Shown here in pieces: positions 1 to 7,200 of a stretch of DNA of 20,117 bases (position 1 is the first letter of the stretch; each line of letters starts with the position of its first letter). A program made the translations under genes and the position numbers. This stretch comes from JBBSUX01 sp038234045 (GTDB lineage Bacteria; Pseudomonadota; Gammaproteobacteria; Burkholderiales; Burkholderiaceae_C), in NCBI GenBank assembly GCA_038234045.1, contig JBBSUX010000027.1, forward strand, positions 1-20,117. Reading direction: 5' to 3'. The notes under the pieces were generated by a model. The model was not told where the DNA came from, made no database searches, and was given only the letters and a program-made list of their open reading frames with translations.

Positions 1-751
1 CCAGGCGCCAACCCGTCATGTGGAAGTACTTGCTGAAACTGTTAATGCTGACCAGGCCGCCGTCTTCACCATCATCGAGCGCCAGCGCGGTCTGACCGAA
101 TGCATTGTCATAGCTCAGGCCCAAATAGATCTCGTCAACGATCGTGATGCCGTCGTGGGCACGCGCAATGTCATGAATCGCCCGAAGCTGATCCTGTGCG
201 ATAGAGGTGCCGGTCGGATTCGACGGGGAGGCCAGGAGAACTCCGCGCGTGGCGGGGTTCCAGGCTTGCGCGACCTGCTCCGCACTGAGCTGAAACCGCT
301 GCGCCGAAGTTGTCGGCAACAGAATCGGAGTCCCCTCTGCAGCGGTGACAAAGTGCCGGTTGCAGGGATAACTCGGATCCGGCATCAATACTTCGTCACC
401 GCGATCAATCAGTGCGAGGCAGGCCAGTTGGAGCGCCGCTGATGCTCCGGCGGTGATGACTATACGGCGCGGATTGACTGTGACCCCGAACCGGGTGGCG
501 TACCAACTGCTAATGCGCTCACGCAGCTCGGGCAAACCGGTTGCCGGTGTGTACTGGGTGGCGCCATCACGGATGGCGCGGGCTGCAGCTTCCTGTACCA
601 AGGGCGGAGCCGTAAAGTCTGGCTCACCAATGTTGAGGAAGATCATCGCCGCATCGCCACTGCTCAACCTGCTTGCCTGGAGGGCTGCAGTCTTGGCGAC
701 CTCCATGACATGGAACGGCTCGATTTGTGCGGCGCGTCGGGAAATCTTCAT
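1..751 (-). CDS. PLP-dependent class I/II aminotransferase (C-terminus cut by window edge)
   Basis: The visible 250 residues are the N-terminal part of a fold-type I aminotransferase, a cytosolic enzyme that moves amino groups between amino acids and 2-oxo acids using pyridoxal phosphate. Visible family landmarks are NIGEPDF at 40-46 (substrate carboxylate region), GAS at 102-104, PSNPTG at 176-181 with the cofactor-binding Asn178, Asp206 and Tyr209 in VDEIY, and SFSK with the Schiff-base Lys241 followed by MTGWR. Family members usually have about 390 residues, so roughly 140 C-terminal residues, including the second substrate arginine, lie outside. The ATG at 751 is the only in-frame start near the conserved N-terminus. 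It lies 82 nt downstream of nusB on the same strand, so it is probably co-transcribed with it. The substrate cannot be told from the sequence; aspartate/alanine-type or other aromatic/neutral specificity is possible. Confidence 0.93.
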   Translation of the reverse strand, partial: MKISRRAAQIEPFHVMEVAKTAALQASRLSSGDAAMIFLNIGEPDFTAPPLVQEAAARAIRDGATQYTPATGLPELRERISSWYATRFGVTVNPRRIVITAGASAALQLACLALIDRGDEVLMPDPSYPCNRHFVTAAEGTPILLPTTSAQRFQLSAEQVAQAWNPATRGVLLASPSNPTGTSIAQDQLRAIHDIARAHDGITIVDEIYLGLSYDNAFGQTALALDDGEDGGLVSINSFSKYFHMTGWRL

Positions 752-833
752 GCCCGTGTGTCGTCCTGAAAAATCTTCTTCATGGGTATGGTTTGGGCTG
801 GTTTGCCGTCGCCGCCTTTGCCGAAAACCTGGC

Positions 834-1427
834 TCACCTCTCGTGCTTTTTGGCGGACTCCGCCACGTGCGCAGATCGGCCAGCCGCATCGGATTGAACT
901 TCAGGTCCGCGCAAGGAAGAGGCCAACCCGTTCAACACGGCATTCACATACTTGTGGCCATCCGTGCCGCCAAATTCCTTGGCCAGTTCGACGCATTCGT
1001 TGATCACCACGCGCCAGGGAACATCGAGACAATGCTGAAACTCGTACACGCCGATCCACATGACGCCATGCTCAATCGGCGATATCTGGGCAAGCGGACG
1101 ATCGAGGAGGGGCGTGATTAGCTTATCGAGCGCAGCAGCCTGGGTGATGCATCCATGCAGCAAAGCGTCATAGTGAGCCGAATCCGCTTTGTGAAAGCCT
1201 GAAAGATCGCGCGTGAAATGGTCGATCGCCTCGGCGTCGTTGTGGCCGACAAGATGCTGGTAGAGCCCCTGCAGGGCAAATTCGCGAGCGCGGGTCCGGT
1301 CCGATTTGCCGGACGCTTTGCGGGCTCCGGTGCTCGTGCGGCCAGACACCCGTTGCGGCTTCGCCTCTGTCTTCGGGGTCGTGGTGTTTTCGGCCGAAGT
1401 GGTGGGCGTGGGGGGAGTGTCTGTCAT
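834..1427 (-). CDS. nusB: Transcription antitermination factor NusB
   Basis: NusB pairs with NusE (ribosomal protein S10) to bind boxA RNA and promote antitermination of rRNA operons. The all-helical NusB core runs from about residue 43 (RTRAREFALQGLYQ) to about 168. It includes the conserved central stretch with SPIEHGVMWIGVYE and the C-terminal INECVELAKEFG followed by KYVNAVLNGL. At 197 residues the protein is longer than the usual 140-160. The extra length is a Thr/Pro/Lys-rich, probably disordered N-terminal tail of about 42 residues and a polar C-terminal tail of about 30. Its ATG overlaps the ribH TGA in an ATGA tetranucleotide, implying translational coupling. The ribH-nusB neighbourhood is classic for proteobacteria. 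Confidence 0.96.
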   Translation of the reverse strand: MTDTPPTPTTSAENTTTPKTEAKPQRVSGRTSTGARKASGKSDRTRAREFALQGLYQHLVGHNDAEAIDHFTRDLSGFHKADSAHYDALLHGCITQAAALDKLITPLLDRPLAQISPIEHGVMWIGVYEFQHCLDVPWRVVINECVELAKEFGGTDGHKYVNAVLNGLASSLRGPEVQSDAAGRSAHVAESAKKHER

Positions 1428-1888
1428 GCGTAATCGTTGAGCAGGTTCGCCATTTCAACCGCGACCTGGGCTGCGTCGCGCCCCTTGTCGATCTGTCGTG
1501 CGACCGCCTGCTCGAGGTTTTCTGTGGTGAGGATGGCGTTGGCGATCGGGACGTGATGGTCAAGTGCGACCCGGCTTACGCCGGCAGCAGATTCGTTGGC
1601 AACCAACTCGAAATGATAGGTTTCACCCCGGATGATGCACCCGAGCGCAATGAGCGCATCGTGCTGCTTGCGCCCCGCCATCGCCTGGAGTGCCGAGGGA
1701 ATTTCGAGCGCTCCAGGAACCAGGATGTGCTCGATGCGCGAGGGCGAAACACCCAATGCATTCAGTTCAGCCTTGCAGGCATCGGCAAGCGCGCGGGTGA
1801 TCGAATCGTTGAAACGGGCCTGCACGATTCCGATGGAAAGACGCCGCCCGTCGAGCCGCTCAGCTTGGCCTTTATCTGCTCCGAACAT
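1424..1888 (-). CDS. ribH: 6,7-dimethyl-8-ribityllumazine synthase
   Basis: RibH condenses 5-amino-6-ribitylamino-uracil with 3,4-dihydroxy-2-butanone 4-phosphate to give lumazine, the penultimate step of riboflavin synthesis. The 154-residue product has the family length. Landmarks are ARFN at 24-27, PGALEIP at 58-64, and IRGETYHFE at 86-94, in which His92 matches the catalytic histidine. The reading frame extends upstream to 2041, but that part has no RibH similarity and overlaps ribBA. The ATG at 1888 gives the normal N-terminus, although only a weak purine-rich AAAGAGAAA lies upstream. The stop overlaps the nusB start by 4 nt, and ribBA ends 50 nt upstream. RibH uses the product of the neighbouring ribBA gene. 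Confidence 0.97.
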   Translation of the reverse strand: MFGADKGQAERLDGRRLSIGIVQARFNDSITRALADACKAELNALGVSPSRIEHILVPGALEIPSALQAMAGRKQHDALIALGCIIRGETYHFELVANESAAGVSRVALDHHVPIANAILTTENLEQAVARQIDKGRDAAQVAVEMANLLNDYA

Positions 1889-1915
1889 GTCCGTATTTTC
1901 TCTTTGGGTTGACTG

Positions 1916-1942
1916 GTAATTCAGGTAATTCAGGCAATTCAG
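1916..1942. repeat. Three tandem 9-bp repeats spanning the ribBA stop
   Basis: On the minus strand the unit reads TGAATTGCC, then TGAATTACC twice. The first unit contains the ribBA stop codon. Because the period is three codons, each unit places a further TGA in the same frame, at 1941-1939, 1932-1930 and 1923-1921. The array fills about half of the 50-nt ribBA-ribH spacer. Confidence 0.85.
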
Positions 1943-3081
1943 GCGTTGGCGGGAAGGTAGCCGACAAGCTCCACTCCGTAACCCGCCATGCTCGGCATGC
2001 GGCGCGGAGCGCCCAACAGCGTCATCCGCTTTACGCCGCAAGCCAGCAAAATTTGAGTGCCAATGCCATAGGTGCGCAGGTCCATGCGACCGCGCTCGGG
2101 GGCTTGAGACGCACGCGCAGTTCCCTGAAATTGGGCCAGCAACGCATCGGCGCTCTCACCGCAATTGAGCAGCACCACGATGCCACGGTCTTCGGCGGCA
2201 ATGCGCCGGAGGCTGGCATCCAGGCTCCAAGAATGCATCGGCCGCGCAATCTCAAGCGCATCGAGCATCGACATCGGCTCGTGAACGCGCGCCAAAACAT
2301 TGTCCTGATCGGTCCATTTGCCGCGGGTAAGTGCCAGATGCAAGCCCTGACCATGCTTGTCCCTGAACGCTCGCGCAACGAAATCGCCCGCGACGGTGGT
2401 GATCTCGCGGCTTCCCACATCCTCGATCAGGGATTCGTGGCGACTGCGGTGCTCGATCAGATCGGCAATCGTGCCAATCTTCAAGCCATGTTCTGCCGCA
2501 AAGCCGCGGAGGTCGGAAAGCCGGGCCATCGTCCCGTCTTCATTCATGATTTCGCAGATCACGGCAGCAGGGCTGCAGCCAGCCATCACTGCAAGATCGC
2601 ACCCCGCCTCGGTATGACCTGCACGCATCAACACGCCGCCATCGACCGCCTGAAGCGGAAAGATGTGCCCGGGCTGCACCAGATCCGTCGCCTTTGCGCC
2701 GGATGCGACTGCTGCCTGAACGGTGCGCGCACGGTCTGCTGCGGAAATCCCTGTCGTTACGCCTTCAGCAGCTTCGATGGATACGGTAAACGCCGTGGAG
2801 TACTTGCCGCCGTTACGCGCGACCATCGGCTGTAATTCCAGCCGCTCGCACATTTCCCGCGACAGCGTGAGACAGATCAATCCGCGCGCATGGCGTGCCA
2901 TGAAATTGATCGAATCGGCGTTGATGTGATCCGCCGCAATCACGATGTCGCCCTCGTTTTCACGGTCTTCTTCATCGACCAGAATCACCATCTTGCCGGC
3001 ACGCATGTCGGCGATGATGTCTTCTATGGGCGCAATCGAGGTAAGAGGTCTGGTGCTGGGATCCGCAAGTGCAGATGGCAT
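1939..3081 (-). CDS. ribBA: 3,4-dihydroxy-2-butanone-4-phosphate synthase with degenerate GTP cyclohydrolase II domain (RibBX-like)
   Basis: The N-terminal RibB domain (about 14-212) makes 3,4-dihydroxy-2-butanone 4-phosphate from ribulose 5-phosphate for riboflavin synthesis. It is intact: VDEEDRENEGD at 35-45, GHTEAGCDLA at 155-164 and EIMNEDGTMARL at 177-188 carry the metal- and substrate-binding residues. The C-terminal part (about 218-380) resembles RibA at its end (DLRTYGIGTQIL at 334-345, GYGVEL at 367-372). It lacks the three zinc-binding cysteines and the RQEGRGIGL catalytic segment, so it is unlikely to hydrolyse GTP. I chose ATG 3081 (380 residues); a TTG at 3099 would add six residues, and neither has a good ribosome site. 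No FMN riboswitch is recognisable upstream. It lies 96 nt after fimT and 50 nt before ribH. Confidence 0.94.
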   Translation of the reverse strand: MPSALADPSTRPLTSIAPIEDIIADMRAGKMVILVDEEDRENEGDIVIAADHINADSINFMARHARGLICLTLSREMCERLELQPMVARNGGKYSTAFTVSIEAAEGVTTGISAADRARTVQAAVASGAKATDLVQPGHIFPLQAVDGGVLMRAGHTEAGCDLAVMAGCSPAAVICEIMNEDGTMARLSDLRGFAAEHGLKIGTIADLIEHRSRHESLIEDVGSREITTVAGDFVARAFRDKHGQGLHLALTRGKWTDQDNVLARVHEPMSMLDALEIARPMHSWSLDASLRRIAAEDRGIVVLLNCGESADALLAQFQGTARASQAPERGRMDLRTYGIGTQILLACGVKRMTLLGAPRRMPSMAGYGVELVGYLPANA

Positions 3082-3177
3082 GGCGAAGGTCTTCGGCAAA
3101 AGGTGGATTGTCCCAGATTCCCTTTGCCGGTGAAGGCAGACTCACGCTTCGATCTTGGCACTATCTCAGTACATCGG

Positions 3178-3765
3178 TCAAAAGGAGTTAGCGGTGGCAA
3201 GGCAGTTCGCATCGGTTGCGGATGCAGGCTTGCAGACCCTCGCCCTGCCCGTGTTGGCAACAATTACACGGCGCGTCTGGTTGAGCAGATCCTGACCAGT
3301 GAGGTCATTGCGGGCGAGCGACCAGGTCAGATTGCCCGCTGAGCCGTCGGCTTTGGTCGCGTATCCCGAACCATTGAACCGGATGTTGACAGCGCTTCCT
3401 CCTTCCGCGGCAGATCCATCACCATTGGCGGAAAAATAGGAAGGAAGCGGTCCTTGTTTCGACACGAAAATATCGCCGGGGGTGTAGGTTTCGCTTCGAT
3501 CCACATCCACGAACACAATCCAACCGCTTTCCCAAGTGGAGCCGTCGGCGGGCACTACCATCGCCGTCATGTTCCGCTTCATGCCTTCACTTCGCGCCGC
3601 ATTGATCGACGCAAGCAGCGAATTTGCAGCGCCCGTCAGCTCGGCGCTGCGCTGAAAACTGACGAAACTCGGCGCCGCGATCATCATCAGAATGGCGGCG
3701 ATAGCGATCGTTACCATCAATTCGATCAGGGTGAACCCGCCTGCGCGGGAAGCGGCGCTTTTCAT
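3178..3765 (-). CDS. fimT: Type IV minor pilin, GspH/FimT family
   Basis: The 195-residue product has a short leader, the prepilin site G10|FTLIE with the conserved Glu at mature position +5, and a hydrophobic N-terminal helix to about residue 31. This marks it for processing by PilD peptidase and insertion through the type IV pilus or type II secretion machinery. The downstream region (RSAELTGAANSLLASINAARSE, split over about 39-60, then a beta-rich domain) is typical of the GspH/FimT pseudopilin domain. The reading frame extends upstream into pilE, but ATG 3765 overlaps the pilE stop as ATGA and gives a proper leader. Unusually, this gene closes the operon rather than opening it. Its likely role is in the minor-pilin priming complex or DNA binding, as described for FimT in other bacteria; this is inference. 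Confidence 0.9.
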   Translation of the reverse strand: MKSAASRAGGFTLIELMVTIAIAAILMMIAAPSFVSFQRSAELTGAANSLLASINAARSEGMKRNMTAMVVPADGSTWESGWIVFVDVDRSETYTPGDIFVSKQGPLPSYFSANGDGSAAEGGSAVNIRFNGSGYATKADGSAGNLTWSLARNDLTGQDLLNQTRRVIVANTGRARVCKPASATDANCLATANSF

Positions 3766-4247
3766 GGCCAGCAGAGCTTTGAATGACCGTTGGCGTCTGC
3801 CGATGTTCCGGTACAGGTCTTGTCGCCGATGCTGTTCACCTTCAGTGTTGCAACTTCCGGGTCGGAAAGAGTCGGTACGGCAGTTACCTGAATGCATTCA
3901 TTCGCTGCAAGTGCAGTGCCACCTGCATCGGTGCATTTCTCTGCTCGCAACTGATATTTAGGGTTTGTCGGACCATCGCCGGAGTAAGTCTTGAATGGCG
4001 CTGTCCCTGCCGTCGCATCTGTAATCTCAAGATAGGTGTTGCGCTGCGTGAGATAGCGTTCCTGCTGCTGGAGCAGATCGGCAAGAGCTGCACGGGCCTC
4101 CGCCCTTCGCCCTTTGAGAACCGAATCGCGGTAGGAAGGGTAGGCGATGCTCGCAAGAATCGCCACAATTCCAACGACGATCATCAGCTCGATGAGCGTG
4201 AAGCCGCGTGCTCGCCTGGGCTGGCTTGGTTTGAGATGTGATGTCAT
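3762..4247 (-). CDS. pilE: Type IV pilin PilE (minor pilin in pilY1 operon)
   Basis: The 161-residue protein has a basic 15-residue leader, the cleavage site RARG|FTLIE with Glu +5, and a 20-residue hydrophobic helix, followed by the PilE signature YPSYRDSVLKGRRAEAR around 37-53. Four cysteines lie in the C-terminal half. The last pair (within KTCTG and KLCWP) would close the C-terminal disulfide loop seen in type IVa pilins. It starts at an ATG overlapping the pilY1 stop (ATGA) and itself overlaps fimT by 4 nt. In this operon PilE homologues usually act as minor pilins next to PilY1 rather than as the main subunit; that role is inferred from context. Confidence 0.92.
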   Translation of the reverse strand: MTSHLKPSQPRRARGFTLIELMIVVGIVAILASIAYPSYRDSVLKGRRAEARAALADLLQQQERYLTQRNTYLEITDATAGTAPFKTYSGDGPTNPKYQLRAEKCTDAGGTALAANECIQVTAVPTLSDPEVATLKVNSIGDKTCTGTSADANGHSKLCWP

Positions 4248-7200
4248 GGGGCGACGTGCAAGTCGAGGTAGTTGTTGATCTGCCGCCAGCTCAGGCGACC
4301 GGTGATGATTTCTTGCGTCAGTGTGGTGGACGATCCCAGGCCGGTCGAACCTTGCTGCACAACCACGCTAGTTACGGTCTTACGCTGACGGCCTGTGTTA
4401 TCGCTGACTGTGGTGGTGGTAGCTGATGGCACATCCAGCACCAGCGGTTTGCCGAGAATGCCAACGACAGACACTTTGGTCTGCGCAATGCCGGTGTCGA
4501 TATTGATGTTCCACTCGCGTCCCGAGCCACCTGCGGCAGAACACGCGCTGGCGCTGCCCGTGGTTCCGGGAATCAAGGCGCCCAGCACAAAAGTGTCGCC
4601 AAACACCACACCATCGCTCGCCTCCCTTTCGCCGGTACCGGGGAAATCTGCGTACCAGCCGGATCGCCGTGTCGTGTCGCTATCTGACGTAGCACGGCCC
4701 CAGCGAAATGGGCTACCCGTGGTCGTTTGCGTAGAGGCGTCGAATGTGCGCACCTGCAATCTGCTGCGTCCGCTCACGATCGCAGTAGTAGAACCGCCAT
4801 CTGACGCTGTGATTTCCGAGTTGTCGTAAATTGAGTACAGGGAGTTAATGATGGACGTGGTTCTGTCAGAAGTCTCCAGATATTTTCCCGTACCAAAGGT
4901 CACATAAGTTGTGTAAGGGCCTTCGCCTCTCGCAAGCAGCGGGCCTATTGTGATCGGCTGATTCAGCCCATTCTTATCGCGGGCAATGTAGAGTGGCTTG
5001 GGATTGGACGATGTTCCGTACCCCGTCAGATTTCCCATGCTGAAACCCGCCAGCGTCATGCCGGGATAATCATCTTTAGTGAAGTCGATCTTCCATAATT
5101 TTCCGTGAAGATCGCCCGCAAAAATCACCTGAACATCACCAAAAGGTGAAAGCGCAGCCGAAAAGTTGACGAGACCGGTAGCCAGCCCGGTGGCGAGCGG
5201 AGTGGCAAGAGTTGAGTCAACCGGCAGAATCAGCTTGAAGTAATTTGTCCCCTTAATCCAGGATTGGCCTGAAGCTTTAGACAGATCAAGAAAGAACAAA
5301 GCGGGATTTCCGGTGGTGCTGAAATTGTTCGCTGCATCAGGAACATAGTTGTCCACGCCGCTCGCAACCACTGCGAACCACTTGTAAGTTGCGGGGGCAA
5401 CGCCGTGAGCGCTGGTCCTAATCTTGAGGATCTGCGGGCGGCCGACGACAAACCCCATGTCAATATCGTCGTTCTGGGTGAATTCCCACAGCACGTTCGA
5501 GGCAGTAAAGGTTGTGGGATCGGTCACGTCAAGCGCAAAGACACCACGTCCGCCGCCCCCTGTTCCAGCGACGAGCACTGTTTTCCAGCTCTGGCTAGTT
5601 TCAGAACCTAAGTTGGCTTCACGGACTGTTGGGGTTCCGTCGACGTAACTTTGGTGGTTAACCGCATAATCTTTTCGCGTTAGTGCAGCGAGTTTCGGCG
5701 CCATCCAGCTCGGAATATAGGCAAAAAGCTCTTTGCCCTTGTCAGCGCCATCCAATGTGGCGTTGAAAGCATGCAGCATCCCGTCGTTAGCGCCTACAAA
5801 AACTGCTGGAGTGCGTGTTTTATGCGCAGCGTAAAAACTCGAATACGCGGACGAAAATACGTTGAGGGGGGGCGCCCCTGAATACGCAATACCTGAATTG
5901 ATAACATCGCCTAGCAGCTTATTGCGTACCCTGAAAACGCTGCTCTCCTTGCTCCGGTCTCCTCGCAGGTACGCAACACGGTCTTGTGCGAGCCCGTCCG
6001 GCGTGGCCGTAGGAGTGACACGGTCGAGAGCATCCTTGATAGTGATGTTGGCCGTTGAACTTATTGAGGCCCAAGTGAATGCGGCGGCCGTGGGCGCCGA
6101 GTTGCCGCCCGTGCGACCAATGTAAATATTGCGCGTGGTAGCTGGCGCAGTGAGCGCCATCAATTGCTCCGAGGCTGACCAGTAGTTGGTGGCACCAATG
6201 GTCACAGCATTGGTGCTGTCAACTTTTAGCGGAACGGCTAGGAGATCACCCGACCAGTCGGTTGCGTCGAAGGCGCCTTGAAAGGTCACGTTATTCAACG
6301 CGACCTGAAGGCTGGATGAAGCAGTCGCAGCGCCCGCAATGCTACGAGCAGAACTGGCAGCTCGTCCGAAGATTTCGTCGAACGCGGTCAACACGCCTCT
6401 GGCGCTACTTTGCAAATAATAAGTGCTTGCCTCACCCTTATTGTCCGGTTTTTGCCAAATATCGTTGTTGGATTTGAGTGTTACCGTGCCGTCGGAATTA
6501 AAAACCTTTTGTATGAAGGGATTGCCATACGTGTTGAACGGCTTTGCTCCTGGATTAGAAGGATCGGACTCAAAGCCACCATACTTTGCAGCGGTAAAAA
6601 ACTGATTTTGATAAAGTCGTTGTGATGGCTTGCTAGAGTCACCGTATTCATTCACATCAAAGAGGAAGCTCTTGACACGTAATCCCGGCCGTTGCTGATT
6701 GGGCGAGTCGGCCCAGTCTGTTCCCCGAATATCGTGTGTATGAGCCCAGTAAGCTGCCCCAATAATTGAGTCTTTTCTAGGACTACCATTGGCTGTGTTT
6801 GGATTGCTCGTAATTCGGGAAATTCCGTCACCGTCAAAGTATGCTGTTGTGGTGCTACCTTGCTCAAAGTTATCCACTATGCCGGTCCAGTAATCAAGGT
6901 CAGGGATATTCCCAGTAGCGCTCGCTGTCGGACGCGTGGGTCCGTCCCATGTATGAATGTCACCTACCACTACGATGTTGCTTTTCAAGCACGCATAATT
7001 TGCTGTGCTAGATCTGCCATCACCATAGGGATCACTCCAGGTTTTAAACACCGGGAATCCGTCATACATGTCGTCCGTGGTGTTTGAAATGGCGGCTGGA
7101 GAAGGCGGGAGGCCTTGCAAATATCGAAGTGCCTGATAATAAAGTTCACTGACCGGATCAAATTTCTTGTATCTACCACGTTTCAATGGGTTGCTGTTAG

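Noticed and set aside
453..1121. 222-codon plus-strand frame across the aminotransferase and nusB
   Set aside because: It spans two real minus-strand genes and has no recognisable fold.
1909..2835. 308-codon plus-strand open frame opposite ribBA
   Set aside because: It is antisense to a gene with clear RibB motifs, shows no domain pattern, and has the Arg/His/Ala-rich make-up of a GC shadow frame.
3082..3177. FMN riboswitch upstream of ribBA
   Set aside because: The 96-nt gap is too short and lacks the conserved FMN aptamer blocks.
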